A DNA stretch of 64,000 nucleotides from Chitinophaga rupis. GTDB lineage: Bacteria; Bacteroidota; Bacteroidia; Chitinophagales; Chitinophagaceae. The position numbers and the translations under genes were made by a program. A model generated the notes under the pieces. The model had not been told where the DNA came from, did no database searches, and was given only the letters and a program-made list of their open reading frames with translations. Below, piece after piece: positions 50,129 to 61,000 of the stretch (within the stretch, counting starts at the first letter, position 1; each line of letters begins with the position of its first letter). Location of the stretch: contig NZ_FOBB01000010.1 of assembly GCF_900109685.1 (NCBI RefSeq), positions 124,001-188,000 on the forward strand. The letters run 5' to 3'.

Positions 50129-51349
50129 CTACCTGATCTTCACTACCCGGATGTTATCAATAGCGGCCTTTAAGCCGGATGCTGATGGTGAAGCCGAAAA
50201 GTTCTTGGTCTGGATATTTACCGCCCCGTTGCCGGATGCACCCAGCAAAGCGGTCAGGCTTGCAGCAGCCGATCCTTTACCATCATTGTTCCTGAACAGC
50301 GACAATGGAATGGTTACGGTGCGCCATCCTTTGGTAGTGAAAGGGGTTACAACGCCGCCGGTACCCTGCCAGGGCTCATAGCGGGCCATATAGTCAAATG
50401 CATAACCTTTTATTACATAAATGGAAGTGCCGCTCCATGCGGTGGGAACACTGATCTCAAACTTAAGGGCATAGTCATCGAGGGAAAGCCCTAAACTGTC
50501 CACAGGGACCCACTGTACATCGTTGGTATTTATGCTGCGTTGCCAGCCCCACCAGGTGCCGTCGCCGGCCGGCAGAACATCATTGCTCAGTACCGCGTAA
50601 TTACCCCTGTTGCCGGGAAAATTGACGCTGCTGCTTTCAATGCCGGTACCCCAGCTGAAAGTATTTGTCTTGTCAAAATCACAGAGCATCCCGGTTGTAG
50701 CATCATTTACGTTAAAGGGAGTAGAAGCCGTGCCGGATTTGGTGCTCACCACTACCGGTCCGCTTTGGGTAAGCGCGGGCAATACAAATCCAATGGAAGT
50801 ACCATCGCCGGCTGTGCTGAATTTCGTAACCGGCGTACCGGCAAAGGTTAGTTCCTGTATAAAAAATAAATTCAACCCGTTGATATAAACGGAATCACCC
50901 TCATTGGCATTTTCGTTGGAAATGCTGGTGATGGTAGGTGGCGGGGCCACAATATCAAAGGTGAAAGTGGTAGCTCCCTTCCGGGTAACATAGCGGATCG
51001 TATTCAGATTTTCTGCAGATACCGACGGAAACGGGATCACCGCAGGTACCAGCACGGCAGCACTGGTATCAGAGAACATAACGCTGTTGATGGTAGCAGG
51101 TATGCCATTGAAGGAAACCTGTACCGCATCTTTTAAGTTATGCCCGATCAAAACCACCCATTGGCCGGTGGTGATGTTATTCACAAGGGTGTCGGCAGGT
51201 GAAGCGGCATAATTCCTGACATTTGTTATTACAGGAGCGCCGCCGTCCATTGCATCCTTCTTACAGCCGGACTGCATGCATGCAAAGGCCGCAGCAATTG
51301 CCAGGAACAGCAGGCTTTTATAGCGCTGATTGAATATTATTTTATTCAC
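50129..51349 (-). CDS. IPT/TIG-domain surface glycan-binding lipoprotein (SGBP-B-like)
   Basis: A 406-residue lipoprotein with lipobox C-M-Q-S-G-C near residue 29. Two IPT/TIG Ig-like domains cover about 37-130 and 132-215 (P-P-P-T-I-T-S-I-S and a following A-N-E-G-D-S-V-Y-I-N-G). A C-terminal beta-sandwich (about 215-406), rich in Trp (W-W-G-W near 265), is the likely glycan-binding part. The place between SusD and GH5 and the domain order correspond to SGBP-B proteins of xyloglucan loci. It has no enzyme motif. Confidence 0.87.
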   Translation of the reverse strand: MNKIIFNQRYKSLLFLAIAAAFACMQSGCKKDAMDGGAPVITNVRNYAASPADTLVNNITTGQWVVLIGHNLKDAVQVSFNGIPATINSVMFSDTSAAVLVPAVIPFPSVSAENLNTIRYVTRKGATTFTFDIVAPPPTITSISNENANEGDSVYINGLNLFFIQELTFAGTPVTKFSTAGDGTSIGFVLPALTQSGPVVVSTKSGTASTPFNVNDATTGMLCDFDKTNTFSWGTGIESSSVNFPGNRGNYAVLSNDVLPAGDGTWWGWQRSINTNDVQWVPVDSLGLSLDDYALKFEISVPTAWSGTSIYVIKGYAFDYMARYEPWQGTGGVVTPFTTKGWRTVTIPLSLFRNNDGKGSAAASLTALLGASGNGAVNIQTKNFSASPSASGLKAAIDNIRVVKIR

Positions 51350-51371
51350 GGTATAATGTTTTTAGTATTGC

Positions 51372-52949
51372 TTAATAATAGGATACCGGTGGCTCCAGCA
51401 ATTTCGGGTTGGCAGTAACCTCAGCAGAAGGTATCGGGAAAGTGAAGCTTTGAATAGTTGCAGGCGTAATTACACCATATGGAGCGGCGGGTGTTAACAC
51501 ACCATTGGGCAGGGTAAAGGTTACACGCCTTTCCCCGTTTAATTTGCTGATTGCCTTTGTTGGGTTGTAATAAGACAACCTCACCAGGTCTATCCAATAT
51601 TGCCCCTCTGCTGCCAGCTCTATCCTTCTCTCTTTATACACGGTGTCCATATCTATTTTAGTAGTTGGTGCAATGCCGGCCCTTTCACGCACTTTGTTAA
51701 AGTAAAGCAGCGCATCACCGTCGGTGCTTGCACCATTGTTGCCAAGTATGGCTTCGGCATAAATGAGGTACACATCCGCCAGTCTTAGTAATGCATTGTG
51801 TTCTGATGAGGAGGTCAGGTTCATGGTGGGCGAATTATTATCCTTGTTCGTACCGATAATATGTTTCTTCAACCCGCAATCACCAGTGTATTTATATCCA
51901 CCACCCGCTGCATTCAGCTCGGGGTAATAATCACCATTGATCATAAAAGTAGCCTTGCGCCTTATAGAATCCCTGGTGGAGTAGAGCTCATACATATCTA
52001 TGGTTGGGCGGATGTTAAACCAGCCTGCCGAGCCATTGGCAGATATTTCCGTACCACCCGGTGAATAGATCTGCAGCATATTGCCTTCCAGCCAGCCGCC
52101 ACCCGGAGCCCACTGTAATGCAAATAATGATTCCGGGTTATCGTTAAACTGACTTTTAAAGAGGTCGGCATAATTAGCCTGCAGCGCCAGGCCGCTGTTC
52201 TTACAAACATTACCTGCGTATTTCCTTGCGCTATCCAGGTAAGCCTGATCCCTGATGCCGCCATTTTGGTTTAACCCGGCTGCTGTCAAATAAACCTTAC
52301 TTAACATCCCTTGTGCGGACCAGGTAGTAACCCTTCCGGCGGCATCAGCAGGCGGCAGATTTTCCGCTGCAAAGGTCAGGTCATTAATAGCGAACTTAAA
52401 TACGTCTTCCGTTTTTATGCGGTTGATCAGCGGAGATATGATCAGCTTACTGTTATCCTCAATAACAGGCACAGCACCCCATAACACCGCCAGGTTGTAA
52501 TAGGCAAATCCACGTATAAAGCGCGCCTCCGCAATAGCCGCATTCCTGTCCTTTTCAGGGATGGTATTAGGCGCCTTTTGCGTGATGGCATTAATGGTAA
52601 CATTACAGTGCGCAACAACGTTATACATCCCTTTCCAGTTAGAGATCATGATGCCATTTAAGCCTGTAATTGTAAAAGTGTTCAGCTGCACGGCATCTCC
52701 CCAGTAACCAACAGCCATGTTCCCGCTCAGCACATCGCCCACCGGTAAATAACAGGTATAGTTCCAGTCTCCCCAGGGCGTACCGGCATACAATGCAGCT
52801 GTAGCCAGCCTGAGATCATTGGGAGTTTGATAAAAGTTATCAGCACTTATTTGCGACAGCGGCGGACGATCCAAAAAGCTTTTGGAGCATCCTGTCATCA
52901 CGATCACCGTTAACAGGAAAACAATTATTTTGTCGAATATTGATTTCAT
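51372..52949 (-). CDS. SusD/RagB-type surface lipoprotein (xyloglucan, pair 1)
   Basis: A 525-residue lipoprotein with lipobox V-M-T-G-C-S (Cys21). The SusD fold shows A-R-F-I-R-G-F-A-Y-Y near 140-149 and the C-terminal E-R-R-I-E-L-A-A-E-G-Q-Y-W block near 437-449. It forms the lid of the SusC encoded 28 bp upstream. In this position next to SGBP-B and GH5 it should bind xyloglucan oligosaccharides. Confidence 0.94.
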   Translation of the reverse strand: MKSIFDKIIVFLLTVIVMTGCSKSFLDRPPLSQISADNFYQTPNDLRLATAALYAGTPWGDWNYTCYLPVGDVLSGNMAVGYWGDAVQLNTFTITGLNGIMISNWKGMYNVVAHCNVTINAITQKAPNTIPEKDRNAAIAEARFIRGFAYYNLAVLWGAVPVIEDNSKLIISPLINRIKTEDVFKFAINDLTFAAENLPPADAAGRVTTWSAQGMLSKVYLTAAGLNQNGGIRDQAYLDSARKYAGNVCKNSGLALQANYADLFKSQFNDNPESLFALQWAPGGGWLEGNMLQIYSPGGTEISANGSAGWFNIRPTIDMYELYSTRDSIRRKATFMINGDYYPELNAAGGGYKYTGDCGLKKHIIGTNKDNNSPTMNLTSSSEHNALLRLADVYLIYAEAILGNNGASTDGDALLYFNKVRERAGIAPTTKIDMDTVYKERRIELAAEGQYWIDLVRLSYYNPTKAISKLNGERRVTFTLPNGVLTPAAPYGVITPATIQSFTFPIPSAEVTANPKLLEPPVSYY

Positions 52950-52977
52950 AACTATTTATATTAAACAGATGAATATT

Positions 52978-55900
52978 TTATTTACTCAATTTTACATTCG
53001 CACCAATGGTAAATACCCGGGGCTGCGGATAATAACCTCCGTCAATGCCTGCGCTTAGCGGATCCCATGATCCGATCTCAGGATCCATACCCTTGTAGCT
53101 GGTAATGATAAAGGCATTTGAAACATTGAAGTAAACTCTCACATATTTAATATTGGCTTTCGCTGTCAGGCTTTCAGGAAGCGTATATCCTAAAGAAATT
53201 GTCTTACACCGTAAAAAGCTTCCGTTCTCCACGAACTTGTCAGAGTTCCTGTTATTATCATTGGTATTATCATTCCTGATCCCGGGGATCCGGGTATCCG
53301 GATTGGTAACCTGCACATTATTAATGTCGGTAGCAGATCCATTCGGGTCTATCAGGGTCAGCTTTGCGTAGTTGGAAAGCGCCCGGAGGTATCCAAAGCT
53401 TGTACCGGGGTATTCCCCGTTTACACGCAGCTGGTTAAATACTTTATTGCCGGTATTTGCGGTGAAGAATATATTCAGATCAAAATTCTTATAGGAGAAA
53501 GTATTGTTTAAGCCAATCTGGTACCTGGGTATGGGTGAACCCAGGAAGGTTTGATCCTGTTCGTTAATAACCCCATCCCCATTAAAATCTTTGAACTTCA
53601 GATCACCATACCAGATACTGCCACCCGCAGCGCCTACCGGCAGGGGCGCACCATTTTTAGTGGGTAGTGCATGGGTCTTAAAATCTTCTTTTGTTGCAAA
53701 CACCCCTCCGTCAATCACATATCCGTAAAGCTCGCCAATAGACCTGCCTACAACAGTTTTGCTGTACTGCCGGTTCAGTGAGGCGCCATCCGTGTTGAGC
53801 TTCAGCACCTCATTAATATTACGCGAAACGGTTACATCCGTTTTCCAGCTGAAACTTTTACTTTTAATGTTGGTAGCGCTGATCCTGAAATCAAAACCCT
53901 TGTTATTAACAGTTCCCACATTTACGTACGGGGCATCCAGCGAGCCGGGTGCATAACCGATCGCTGTACCGGAATACAATGGCAGGGGGATCTGTAGTAC
54001 AAGTCCATCGGTTCTGCGGTTATAAAAATCAACTGAGAAGTTGATCCGCCAGTTAAAGAGCGCACCATCCAGTCCTACATTCGCATACTTTGTTTTTTCC
54101 CATTGTACATAGGGGTTGCCCACATTCTGGGTAAGCTGTGCAATGCCTGTAAGGCCGGTAGCTACCGTAGCCAGCGTTGAGGTATAGGCATAGTCCCGGA
54201 TATTCTGATTATTTGTTAATCCATAACCCAGGCGTAGCTTTAATTCATTTACATATTTAGATCCCTGCAGAAAATTTTCATTATTCAGCTTCCAGGCAAA
54301 TGCGCCTGAGTAGGTAGTTACCCAACGGTTTTCAGGGGCAAATTTGGAAGAGCCATCAGCCCGCACATTGGCGGTGAACAGGTATTTATCATTAATGCCC
54401 AGGTTTACGCGGCCAAAGTATGATTCCTGCGCGCTTTGTCCTTTGGTTCCGGAGTTCGTGGCGGTGGTAGGATCCCCGCTGCTGATCACCTGCACACTGT
54501 TGGAAGGAAAATTCGTTCTGCCTGCAGATGAATTTTCATTGGTGCTTAACTGCGCTTCATGTCCTAACAACGCATTTACATTGTACTTATTCACGAACAG
54601 GTGTGAATAGGTCAGGTAGTTCCTGAGAACTGTAAATGAGCTTTGTGAAAAATTATAGGATGCGCTGTTGATATTGTTCTTTACAAGGCCAAATGTATAG
54701 GAAGGATTAAACCGGTCTTCTGTTGCCATTGAAAAGCTTACAGTGCCTTCGTTCCTGAGGGTAAGATCCCTGGTAAAAGCAATTTCTGCATAGGCATTGC
54801 CAAAAAGCTGGTTCCTTTTTACCTGGTCTTTATTAATGAGGGCAATCGCATAGGGGTTCACCGTGCTATTTACCCAGCCATTAGGGTTATAAGCGCCGCC
54901 CCAGCTGCCATCCTCATTTTTTACCGCTATATCCGGTGTCTGGCTTAAGGCGGTACCAATTACATTTGAGCTGGTTGAATTTACATTCTCTTTGATATTT
55001 ACCAGCTGCAGGCTGGTACCTATCTTTAACCAGCTGGTGGTTTTATTATCGAGGTTCAACCTTAATGAAACCCTGCGAAAATCGGACCCAAGGGCTATAC
55101 CCTCCTGGTTGAAATAAGAACCGGACAGCAGGTACTGTGTTCTTACATCCCCGCCGCTAACGGTTAACGTATGGTTGTACATCGGCGCGTTCCTGAAAAG
55201 CTCTTTCTGCCAGTCAGTTCCCTCGCCCAGGTATTTTGGATTCACAAATTCCGGGCGGGTATCAAATCCCCAGCCTAAACCCGTGTTCCTTTCATTGATG
55301 AAAGCTGCATACTCCCTTAAGTTCATCACAGGCAGCCTTTTAGGTATCTGCTGGTAGCCTGCGTACATTTCATAGGAAACGCTTGGCGGAGCTACCTGTC
55401 CTCTTTTGGTTGTTATTACTACTACGCCATTTGTTGCCTGGGATCCATAAATGGCTGTTGCAGATGCATCTTTTAACACATCAACGGATTCAATCTCAGA
55501 AGGATTGATCCCCGCCAATGGGTTAACGCCCGCACCTAATGAGGCTGTACCGCCAATAATGACCCCATCAATTACGTACATAGGAGCACTTCCACCAAAA
55601 GAAGACAGGCCACGGATCTGAACAGACACCGCTCCACCTGGCTGACCTGATATTTGTTGCGCTACTAAGCCCGGCACCTTGCCCTGCAATGCCTGGTCAA
55701 GGGTTACGGGTTGTGTTTTACGGATCTCATCACCGGAAACAGAAGATATGGCGCCGGTAACATCCGGCCGCCGTATTTTGCCATAACCGATCACCACCAC
55801 ATCACCCAGCTGTGAAACGTTCTCGGTCAGCTTCACCTGGATGGAAGTGCTTTTGTCAATAACCACTTCCTTTTTCAGGTAGCCGATCATTGTAATCAAT

Positions 55901-56136
55901 AATACCTCCCCTGCCGATGCGTCAATCGCGAACTTTCCCGCTTCATCGGTAATGGCAAAGCGATTGCCGCCCTTTACAGCAACGGATGCTCCCGGAACCG
56001 GGGTAGCGTTAGCCTGATTGAGGATGGTACCACTGATCTTTATTGTTTGTGCAGAGAGGTTTATGCTGAAAAGGGATCCCCAAAGAATACCCAATAGCGG
56101 CAATATTCGCAAGCGAATCATTTTGGTTGACTTCAT
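52978..56136 (-). CDS. SusC/RagA-type TonB-dependent transporter (xyloglucan, pair 1)
   Basis: A 1052-residue outer-membrane transporter. The signal (M-I-R-L-R-I-L-P-L-L-G, ending S-A-Q near residue 30) is followed by the regulatory-like domain (I-S-G-T-I-L-N near 34), the S-Q-L-G-D-V-V-V-I-G-Y-G block near 110-120, the plug with L-K-D-A-S-A-T-A-I-Y-G-S, and the barrel. Its signal-peptide DNA and N-terminal sequence closely resemble the second SusC of this block (58090-61212), so the two arose by duplication. A 342-bp leader region upstream separates it from the second SusD gene. Confidence 0.95.
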   Translation of the reverse strand: MKSTKMIRLRILPLLGILWGSLFSINLSAQTIKISGTILNQANATPVPGASVAVKGGNRFAITDEAGKFAIDASAGEVLLITMIGYLKKEVVIDKSTSIQVKLTENVSQLGDVVVIGYGKIRRPDVTGAISSVSGDEIRKTQPVTLDQALQGKVPGLVAQQISGQPGGAVSVQIRGLSSFGGSAPMYVIDGVIIGGTASLGAGVNPLAGINPSEIESVDVLKDASATAIYGSQATNGVVVITTKRGQVAPPSVSYEMYAGYQQIPKRLPVMNLREYAAFINERNTGLGWGFDTRPEFVNPKYLGEGTDWQKELFRNAPMYNHTLTVSGGDVRTQYLLSGSYFNQEGIALGSDFRRVSLRLNLDNKTTSWLKIGTSLQLVNIKENVNSTSSNVIGTALSQTPDIAVKNEDGSWGGAYNPNGWVNSTVNPYAIALINKDQVKRNQLFGNAYAEIAFTRDLTLRNEGTVSFSMATEDRFNPSYTFGLVKNNINSASYNFSQSSFTVLRNYLTYSHLFVNKYNVNALLGHEAQLSTNENSSAGRTNFPSNSVQVISSGDPTTATNSGTKGQSAQESYFGRVNLGINDKYLFTANVRADGSSKFAPENRWVTTYSGAFAWKLNNENFLQGSKYVNELKLRLGYGLTNNQNIRDYAYTSTLATVATGLTGIAQLTQNVGNPYVQWEKTKYANVGLDGALFNWRINFSVDFYNRRTDGLVLQIPLPLYSGTAIGYAPGSLDAPYVNVGTVNNKGFDFRISATNIKSKSFSWKTDVTVSRNINEVLKLNTDGASLNRQYSKTVVGRSIGELYGYVIDGGVFATKEDFKTHALPTKNGAPLPVGAAGGSIWYGDLKFKDFNGDGVINEQDQTFLGSPIPRYQIGLNNTFSYKNFDLNIFFTANTGNKVFNQLRVNGEYPGTSFGYLRALSNYAKLTLIDPNGSATDINNVQVTNPDTRIPGIRNDNTNDNNRNSDKFVENGSFLRCKTISLGYTLPESLTAKANIKYVRVYFNVSNAFIITSYKGMDPEIGSWDPLSAGIDGGYYPQPRVFTIGANVKLSK

Positions 56137-56478
56137 ACTTAATAATTTTAACTTGACTAGATTATTATCCTTTTCTTCAGCGGGAATGGCATTTCATCTT
56201 GACGGATCTGAACCTGACTGGTTGGGGTGAACCAGCAGGTATAGGGATAGGATAGATAATCTGGTCCGCAGGACCTCGCCTATAGGCGGAAGATCCTGTT
56301 AATAAGTGCCTGAATAAAGTATAGGCAAACGGGATAAGTTGCAACAGTTGTAGTTTCATATACGTGGATTGAATATTATAAAGTTATTGTTCTACTCTCT
56401 GAAACCGGGGTGTCAAATGATTCAACCAGGGGGCCAGAATGTTACAATAGCCCCCCGGTGAACGACTTAAATCGGCCT
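56137..56478 (-). promoter_or_regulatory. 342-bp gap with probable terminator and SusC promoter/leader
   Basis: No gene is visible. Near 56425-56461 a GC-rich inverted repeat (ACC.GGGGG / CCCCC.GGT) lies just after the second SusD stop and may end that operon. On the minus strand a TTG-N18-TATACTTT arrangement (near 56345-56315) resembles the Bacteroidota -33/-7 promoter. Further down, AGGA...CGCC-TATA-GGCG...TCCT (56270-56297) can form a hairpin in the leader. These are readings by eye. Confidence 0.4.
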
Positions 56479-58071
56479 TTACCATCCCGCATTTTGTTTC
56501 AATACGTTATTTGACAAAGTGATCTGTGTATAAGGTATTTGCACCAGGCCCTTTGTTTCTATGACCTTTGATGCCAGAATGGTTTTGGTTGTATTCACCC
56601 CGCCATTTTGAACGGTCGCTGACTCGGCAATGGCAGCTGCCGCAACATTGATACCCTGGCGCAGCAGATCCCAATAGCGGATGCCTTCTCCCGCAAACTC
56701 AAGCTTTCTTTCATTCATAATATTTGCCTGGGTCACCGGGATCTGGACAAAGCTGGTGCCCAATACCCTTTTGCGTACATCATCAAAGTAATTTTGTGCA
56801 CCGGCAGCACCTAATTCAGCAGCCATTAACAATACATCCGCGTAACGGATAGATACATAATCCTGGAACTGACTGATCATGAAGCTTGCACCACCCATTT
56901 TTTCAGCAAGGCTTTTTCCTGCCGCATCAACCATGGGTGTATATTTTTTAATGGTGTAGCCTGTATACTCCCTCTGATCTTTTATATTCTGAAAATCAAG
57001 TCCTTCATCCTTTATAGAAATAATAGAGGCGCTTCTCCGGCTGTCGCCCGGGGCGTAGGCATTCCAAAGCTTAGGGTTCACGGTTGCGCCTCCCCAGCCC
57101 ATTCCATACGGGTAAATATTCTGGATACGGATACCGAACATTACCATCCAGTTATTGCCATCCACATTGCCATTCCAATCACTGGTGTAGGTATACTTGA
57201 TGGCAAACACGGTTTCCTTATTATCCTCTCCCACGTAATTATTGAGAGAGGCAGCAGGCCATAAATTGGCAAATTTGTCAACCAGCCCGAATCCTCCGTT
57301 GTTAATAACATCTTCCAGGTAAGCAAGTGCCTGTGCTTTTGACACCTCTCCTACTAGGTCTGCTTTGCTATATGCGCCGGTGTAGTAAAGGAACACACGG
57401 CCTATCAAAGATTCAGCGGCCCATTTGGTTACCCGCCCGCGGGTGGAAGCATCCTGGCTGCCGTAACTGGTGGCGGGAAGATTGGCTGCCGCAAATTTCA
57501 GATCATCTGTAATGAGCTTGTAAACACTGTCTACACCAGTCTGGGGTACATTATCGGTAGTAGGTTTTGTGATCAATGGAATATTGCCCCACAGCCTCAC
57601 CATATCAAAATAGCAGTATGCACGTATAAACCTTGTTTCCGCTTCATAGGTCTTGCGTAAATCGTCATTTCCTTTCCAATCCACCCCGTCCATGTGCAGC
57701 AAAAGCATGTTGGCGCGGTAAATAGCCTTGTAATAAAGGCTCCAGCTATCGCCAAACATATTCTGATCAGAAGGTGAGCGGAGCTTGTCAAATTCATCCA
57801 TCATCTGAAAACCGAATCCGTCCGCATTGCCGGTGCCCCCGAAGGTTTCATCCGACATCACCACAGATGCCACAGGAAAAGCAACACCACCTGACCAAAC
57901 ACGCTGCAATCCATCATATACGCCTACCAGCGCTTTCCAGGCATCATCCGGTGTTTTGTAAAAGTTCTGTTCTGTGGCGGATGTTACATCTTCCGTATCC
58001 AGGAAGCTTTTACTACAGGCTACCAATGATAACAATGCAGTAAACAGTATATATACTTTTAAGTTTTTCAT
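56479..58071 (-). CDS. SusD/RagB-type surface lipoprotein (xyloglucan, pair 2)
   Basis: A 530-residue lipoprotein with lipobox L-V-A-C (Cys19). It shows T-R-F-I-R-A-Y-C-Y-F near 146-155, the C-terminal E-R-K-L-E-F-A-G-E-G-I-R-Y-W block near 457-470 and the typical ending L-K-Q-N-A-G-W. It is clearly different in sequence from the SusD of pair 1. It follows its SusC by 18 bp. The cargo may be a different xyloglucan oligosaccharide or another hemicellulose. Confidence 0.94.
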   Translation of the reverse strand: MKNLKVYILFTALLSLVACSKSFLDTEDVTSATEQNFYKTPDDAWKALVGVYDGLQRVWSGGVAFPVASVVMSDETFGGTGNADGFGFQMMDEFDKLRSPSDQNMFGDSWSLYYKAIYRANMLLLHMDGVDWKGNDDLRKTYEAETRFIRAYCYFDMVRLWGNIPLITKPTTDNVPQTGVDSVYKLITDDLKFAAANLPATSYGSQDASTRGRVTKWAAESLIGRVFLYYTGAYSKADLVGEVSKAQALAYLEDVINNGGFGLVDKFANLWPAASLNNYVGEDNKETVFAIKYTYTSDWNGNVDGNNWMVMFGIRIQNIYPYGMGWGGATVNPKLWNAYAPGDSRRSASIISIKDEGLDFQNIKDQREYTGYTIKKYTPMVDAAGKSLAEKMGGASFMISQFQDYVSIRYADVLLMAAELGAAGAQNYFDDVRKRVLGTSFVQIPVTQANIMNERKLEFAGEGIRYWDLLRQGINVAAAAIAESATVQNGGVNTTKTILASKVIETKGLVQIPYTQITLSNNVLKQNAGW

Positions 58072-58089
58072 TGCTGATTCATTTTAAAT

Positions 58090-61000
58090 TTAAAAGCGGA
58101 TGTTTGCCCCAACCATGTATGTTCTGGGCCTGGGATAATATCCAATGTCCACCCCGGATGAAAAGCCTTCATTATATCCAACTTCCGGATCCATTCCTTT
58201 GTAACCGGTAATAGTGAAAGCATTCAGCACAGAAGCATATACTCTTAGCTTGCCCAGGTAGCTTTTCTTAACAAGGTTTGCAAAATCATATCCAAGCGTG
58301 ATGGTGCTGATACGAAGATATTTTCCATCATAGATGTACAGGTCTGAGAATTGCGCCCAGTTAACGCCATCTTCCGTTACGCGGGGAATTCTGTTGGATG
58401 TTCCCGGACCATGCCAGCGTTCCAGGATCTGTGTAGTATAATTACCAAAGCCACCCGGGCCTCTCCAGGACTGCACCAGCTGGTTGCCGGAAACACCGGA
58501 TGCCTGTATAAACAGATCAAAACCTTTATAGCCCAGCGCTACGTTAAAACCAAATGTGAGATTCGGGTTAGGATCACCGATCTTAGTTTTGTCATTAGCA
58601 TCAATGGCTCCATCGCCGTTCAGATCAACATAACGAACATCCCCTGGCTGGGCGGTAGGCTGAATGGGGGTACCGGTTTTGCCTTTATAGGCCTGCACGT
58701 CTTCCGCCGTTTGAAAAATGCCGTCCGTTTTATATCCCCAGAAATAACCTACCGGCTCACCGTTTGCCGCCCGGTAAAACTCACCCGCATTGGCATACAG
58801 CACATTGGTATTGCCATGCAGCACATGATCATTTGTGGGAATATTTCCTATCCTGTTCCTGTTATAAGCGCCGTTCACACCAATTGAATAATTGAAGTTC
58901 TTACCAATGCTGTTCTGGTAATTTAGTGCCAGCTCAACGCCTTTATTCGTTACATCCCCCCCGTTGATCAGCGGCGCATCGGCGCCGGCAGTAGCCAGAA
59001 TAGGCACGGTAATTAACCAGTCCTTTGTTTTCTTGTTGTAATAGTCAAAAGTTATGTTCAGGTTTTTCAGCACAGTAGCATCAAAGCCGATATTGGTCTG
59101 CTCGGAGGTTTCCCATTTTACATTAGGATTTGCGATACGGCTTGGGAAGGCGCCCTGCGTATTTGCCCCTTCAACGGGTCCGAAGATATAGGCCGTATTA
59201 CTGAAGCTGATAGGAGATAAATATTGATATGCCGCTACATTCTGATTACCTACCCGGCCCCAGCTGCCGCGGATCTTCAGGAAATTCAGCCAATGAGCGC
59301 CCTGCATAAAGCTTTCCATAGAGGTAACCCATCCTGCGGACACTGAAGGGAAATATCCCCAGCGATGACCGGGTGCAAATCTTGATGACCCATCAGATCT
59401 GAAGGTGATATTCAGCAGATATTTTTCGCGGAAATCGTATTGCAGCCGCCCGAAATAAGACAGCAAAGCATTTTCAGTGGGGCCCCCGCCAACACTCATA
59501 TAGGGTGCACCCCTGTTCACATTCTGGGCTACGGAAAGGTAAGCATGCTGCAGATCGGCCACACGCAGGTACCAGTTATTACCATTCATACCCACTGTTT
59601 TTGCTTTCAGCGAAGAGCTGCCGGCCATTACGCTGAAGTGGTGATCAGTGGCCACATTGAAATCATAGCTCAGCAAATTATCGAACTGAATGGTTTGCCC
59701 GTTACCCATTGACTGGCTTACCTTGGAAGTGTCATTAAACGCATAAATAGAGAGGTGATAAACCGGCGTATAACCATGGCTTTGATTAGAGGTATAATTT
59801 AAACCCAGGCTGGAGCGGAATTTTAATCCCTTAATGGGTTCAGCTTGTATATATACATCGCCAAACAAACCCTGTGTGCTGTTCCGGTTGCGCGTAGTGT
59901 AATCCATTACCGCATAAGGGTTGGATTCTGTATTGTTCCATGCCTGGTCCGGTTTTCCCGGATACCAGCCTTTCTGGTCACTGCTGAAATAATTGCCGTT
60001 CGCATCATACATGGGCAGGAAAGGGCTTGTACTAAAAGACGAACGTAAGGTGTTATTGTACTGGCCATCCACTAAGATCCCATGATTGTTCTGGTAATTG
60101 AACGTAAGATGCTCGCCTATTTTGATGATATTCTGGTATAAGTTGTGATCTGAGTTTATCCTGAACGTATAGCGCTCGAAGTTAGAAATATTGGAGCCGC
60201 CTACAATACCGCCCTGACCTGTATATCCCAGTGAAAGAGAATAGGCGGAGCCTGCACCGCCGCCCTGTACGCCCAGCACATAGTTCTGGGTAGGTACATT
60301 GCTCTTAAACATCTGATCCATCCAGCTGGTATTTACGGGCAAATTGTTCACTACATCATTGCTGAAGTAAGGCGCTTTACCTGAGTTAACAGCCGCTTCA
60401 TTTATAATGATGGCATACTCTTTTGCATTCAGCAGCTTTGCTTTACGTGCAACGTTCTGGGCGCCGTAAAAAACATCCAGGGTAACCTGTGCTTTCTGAT
60501 TGTTCTTCCCTGAGCGGGTGGTAACCAGGATAACGCCATTGGCCGCCTGTGATCCGTAAATAGCAGCGGAAGCAGCATCCTTGAGGATGTCTATGGATTC
60601 AATGTCGGCAGGATTCAGGTATGAAATGTCACCGGTTTGAACACCATCAACAATATACAGCGGAGAAAAATTGCCCACCGTACCCTTACCACGGATAATA
60701 ACATTCATGCCGGAACCGGGCTGGCCTGAATAAGAGGTGATCTGCACACCGGGCGCCTGCCCCTGCAAAGCCTGCAGCGCATTGGTAGTATTCTGCTTTT
60801 GAATATCGGTGCCTTTTACCTGTATATTGGCGCCTGTTACCAGCTTTTTCTTCTGTGTGCCGTAACCGATCACCACTACATTCTCCAGCTGGTTCTCCGA
60901 TTCCTGCAGCTGGATCCTTAACTCCGGTGATTCAACCTTCACCTCCTTTGCAACGAACCCTACTGAAGTGATCACCAGCACATCGCCGGTGGATGCATTA

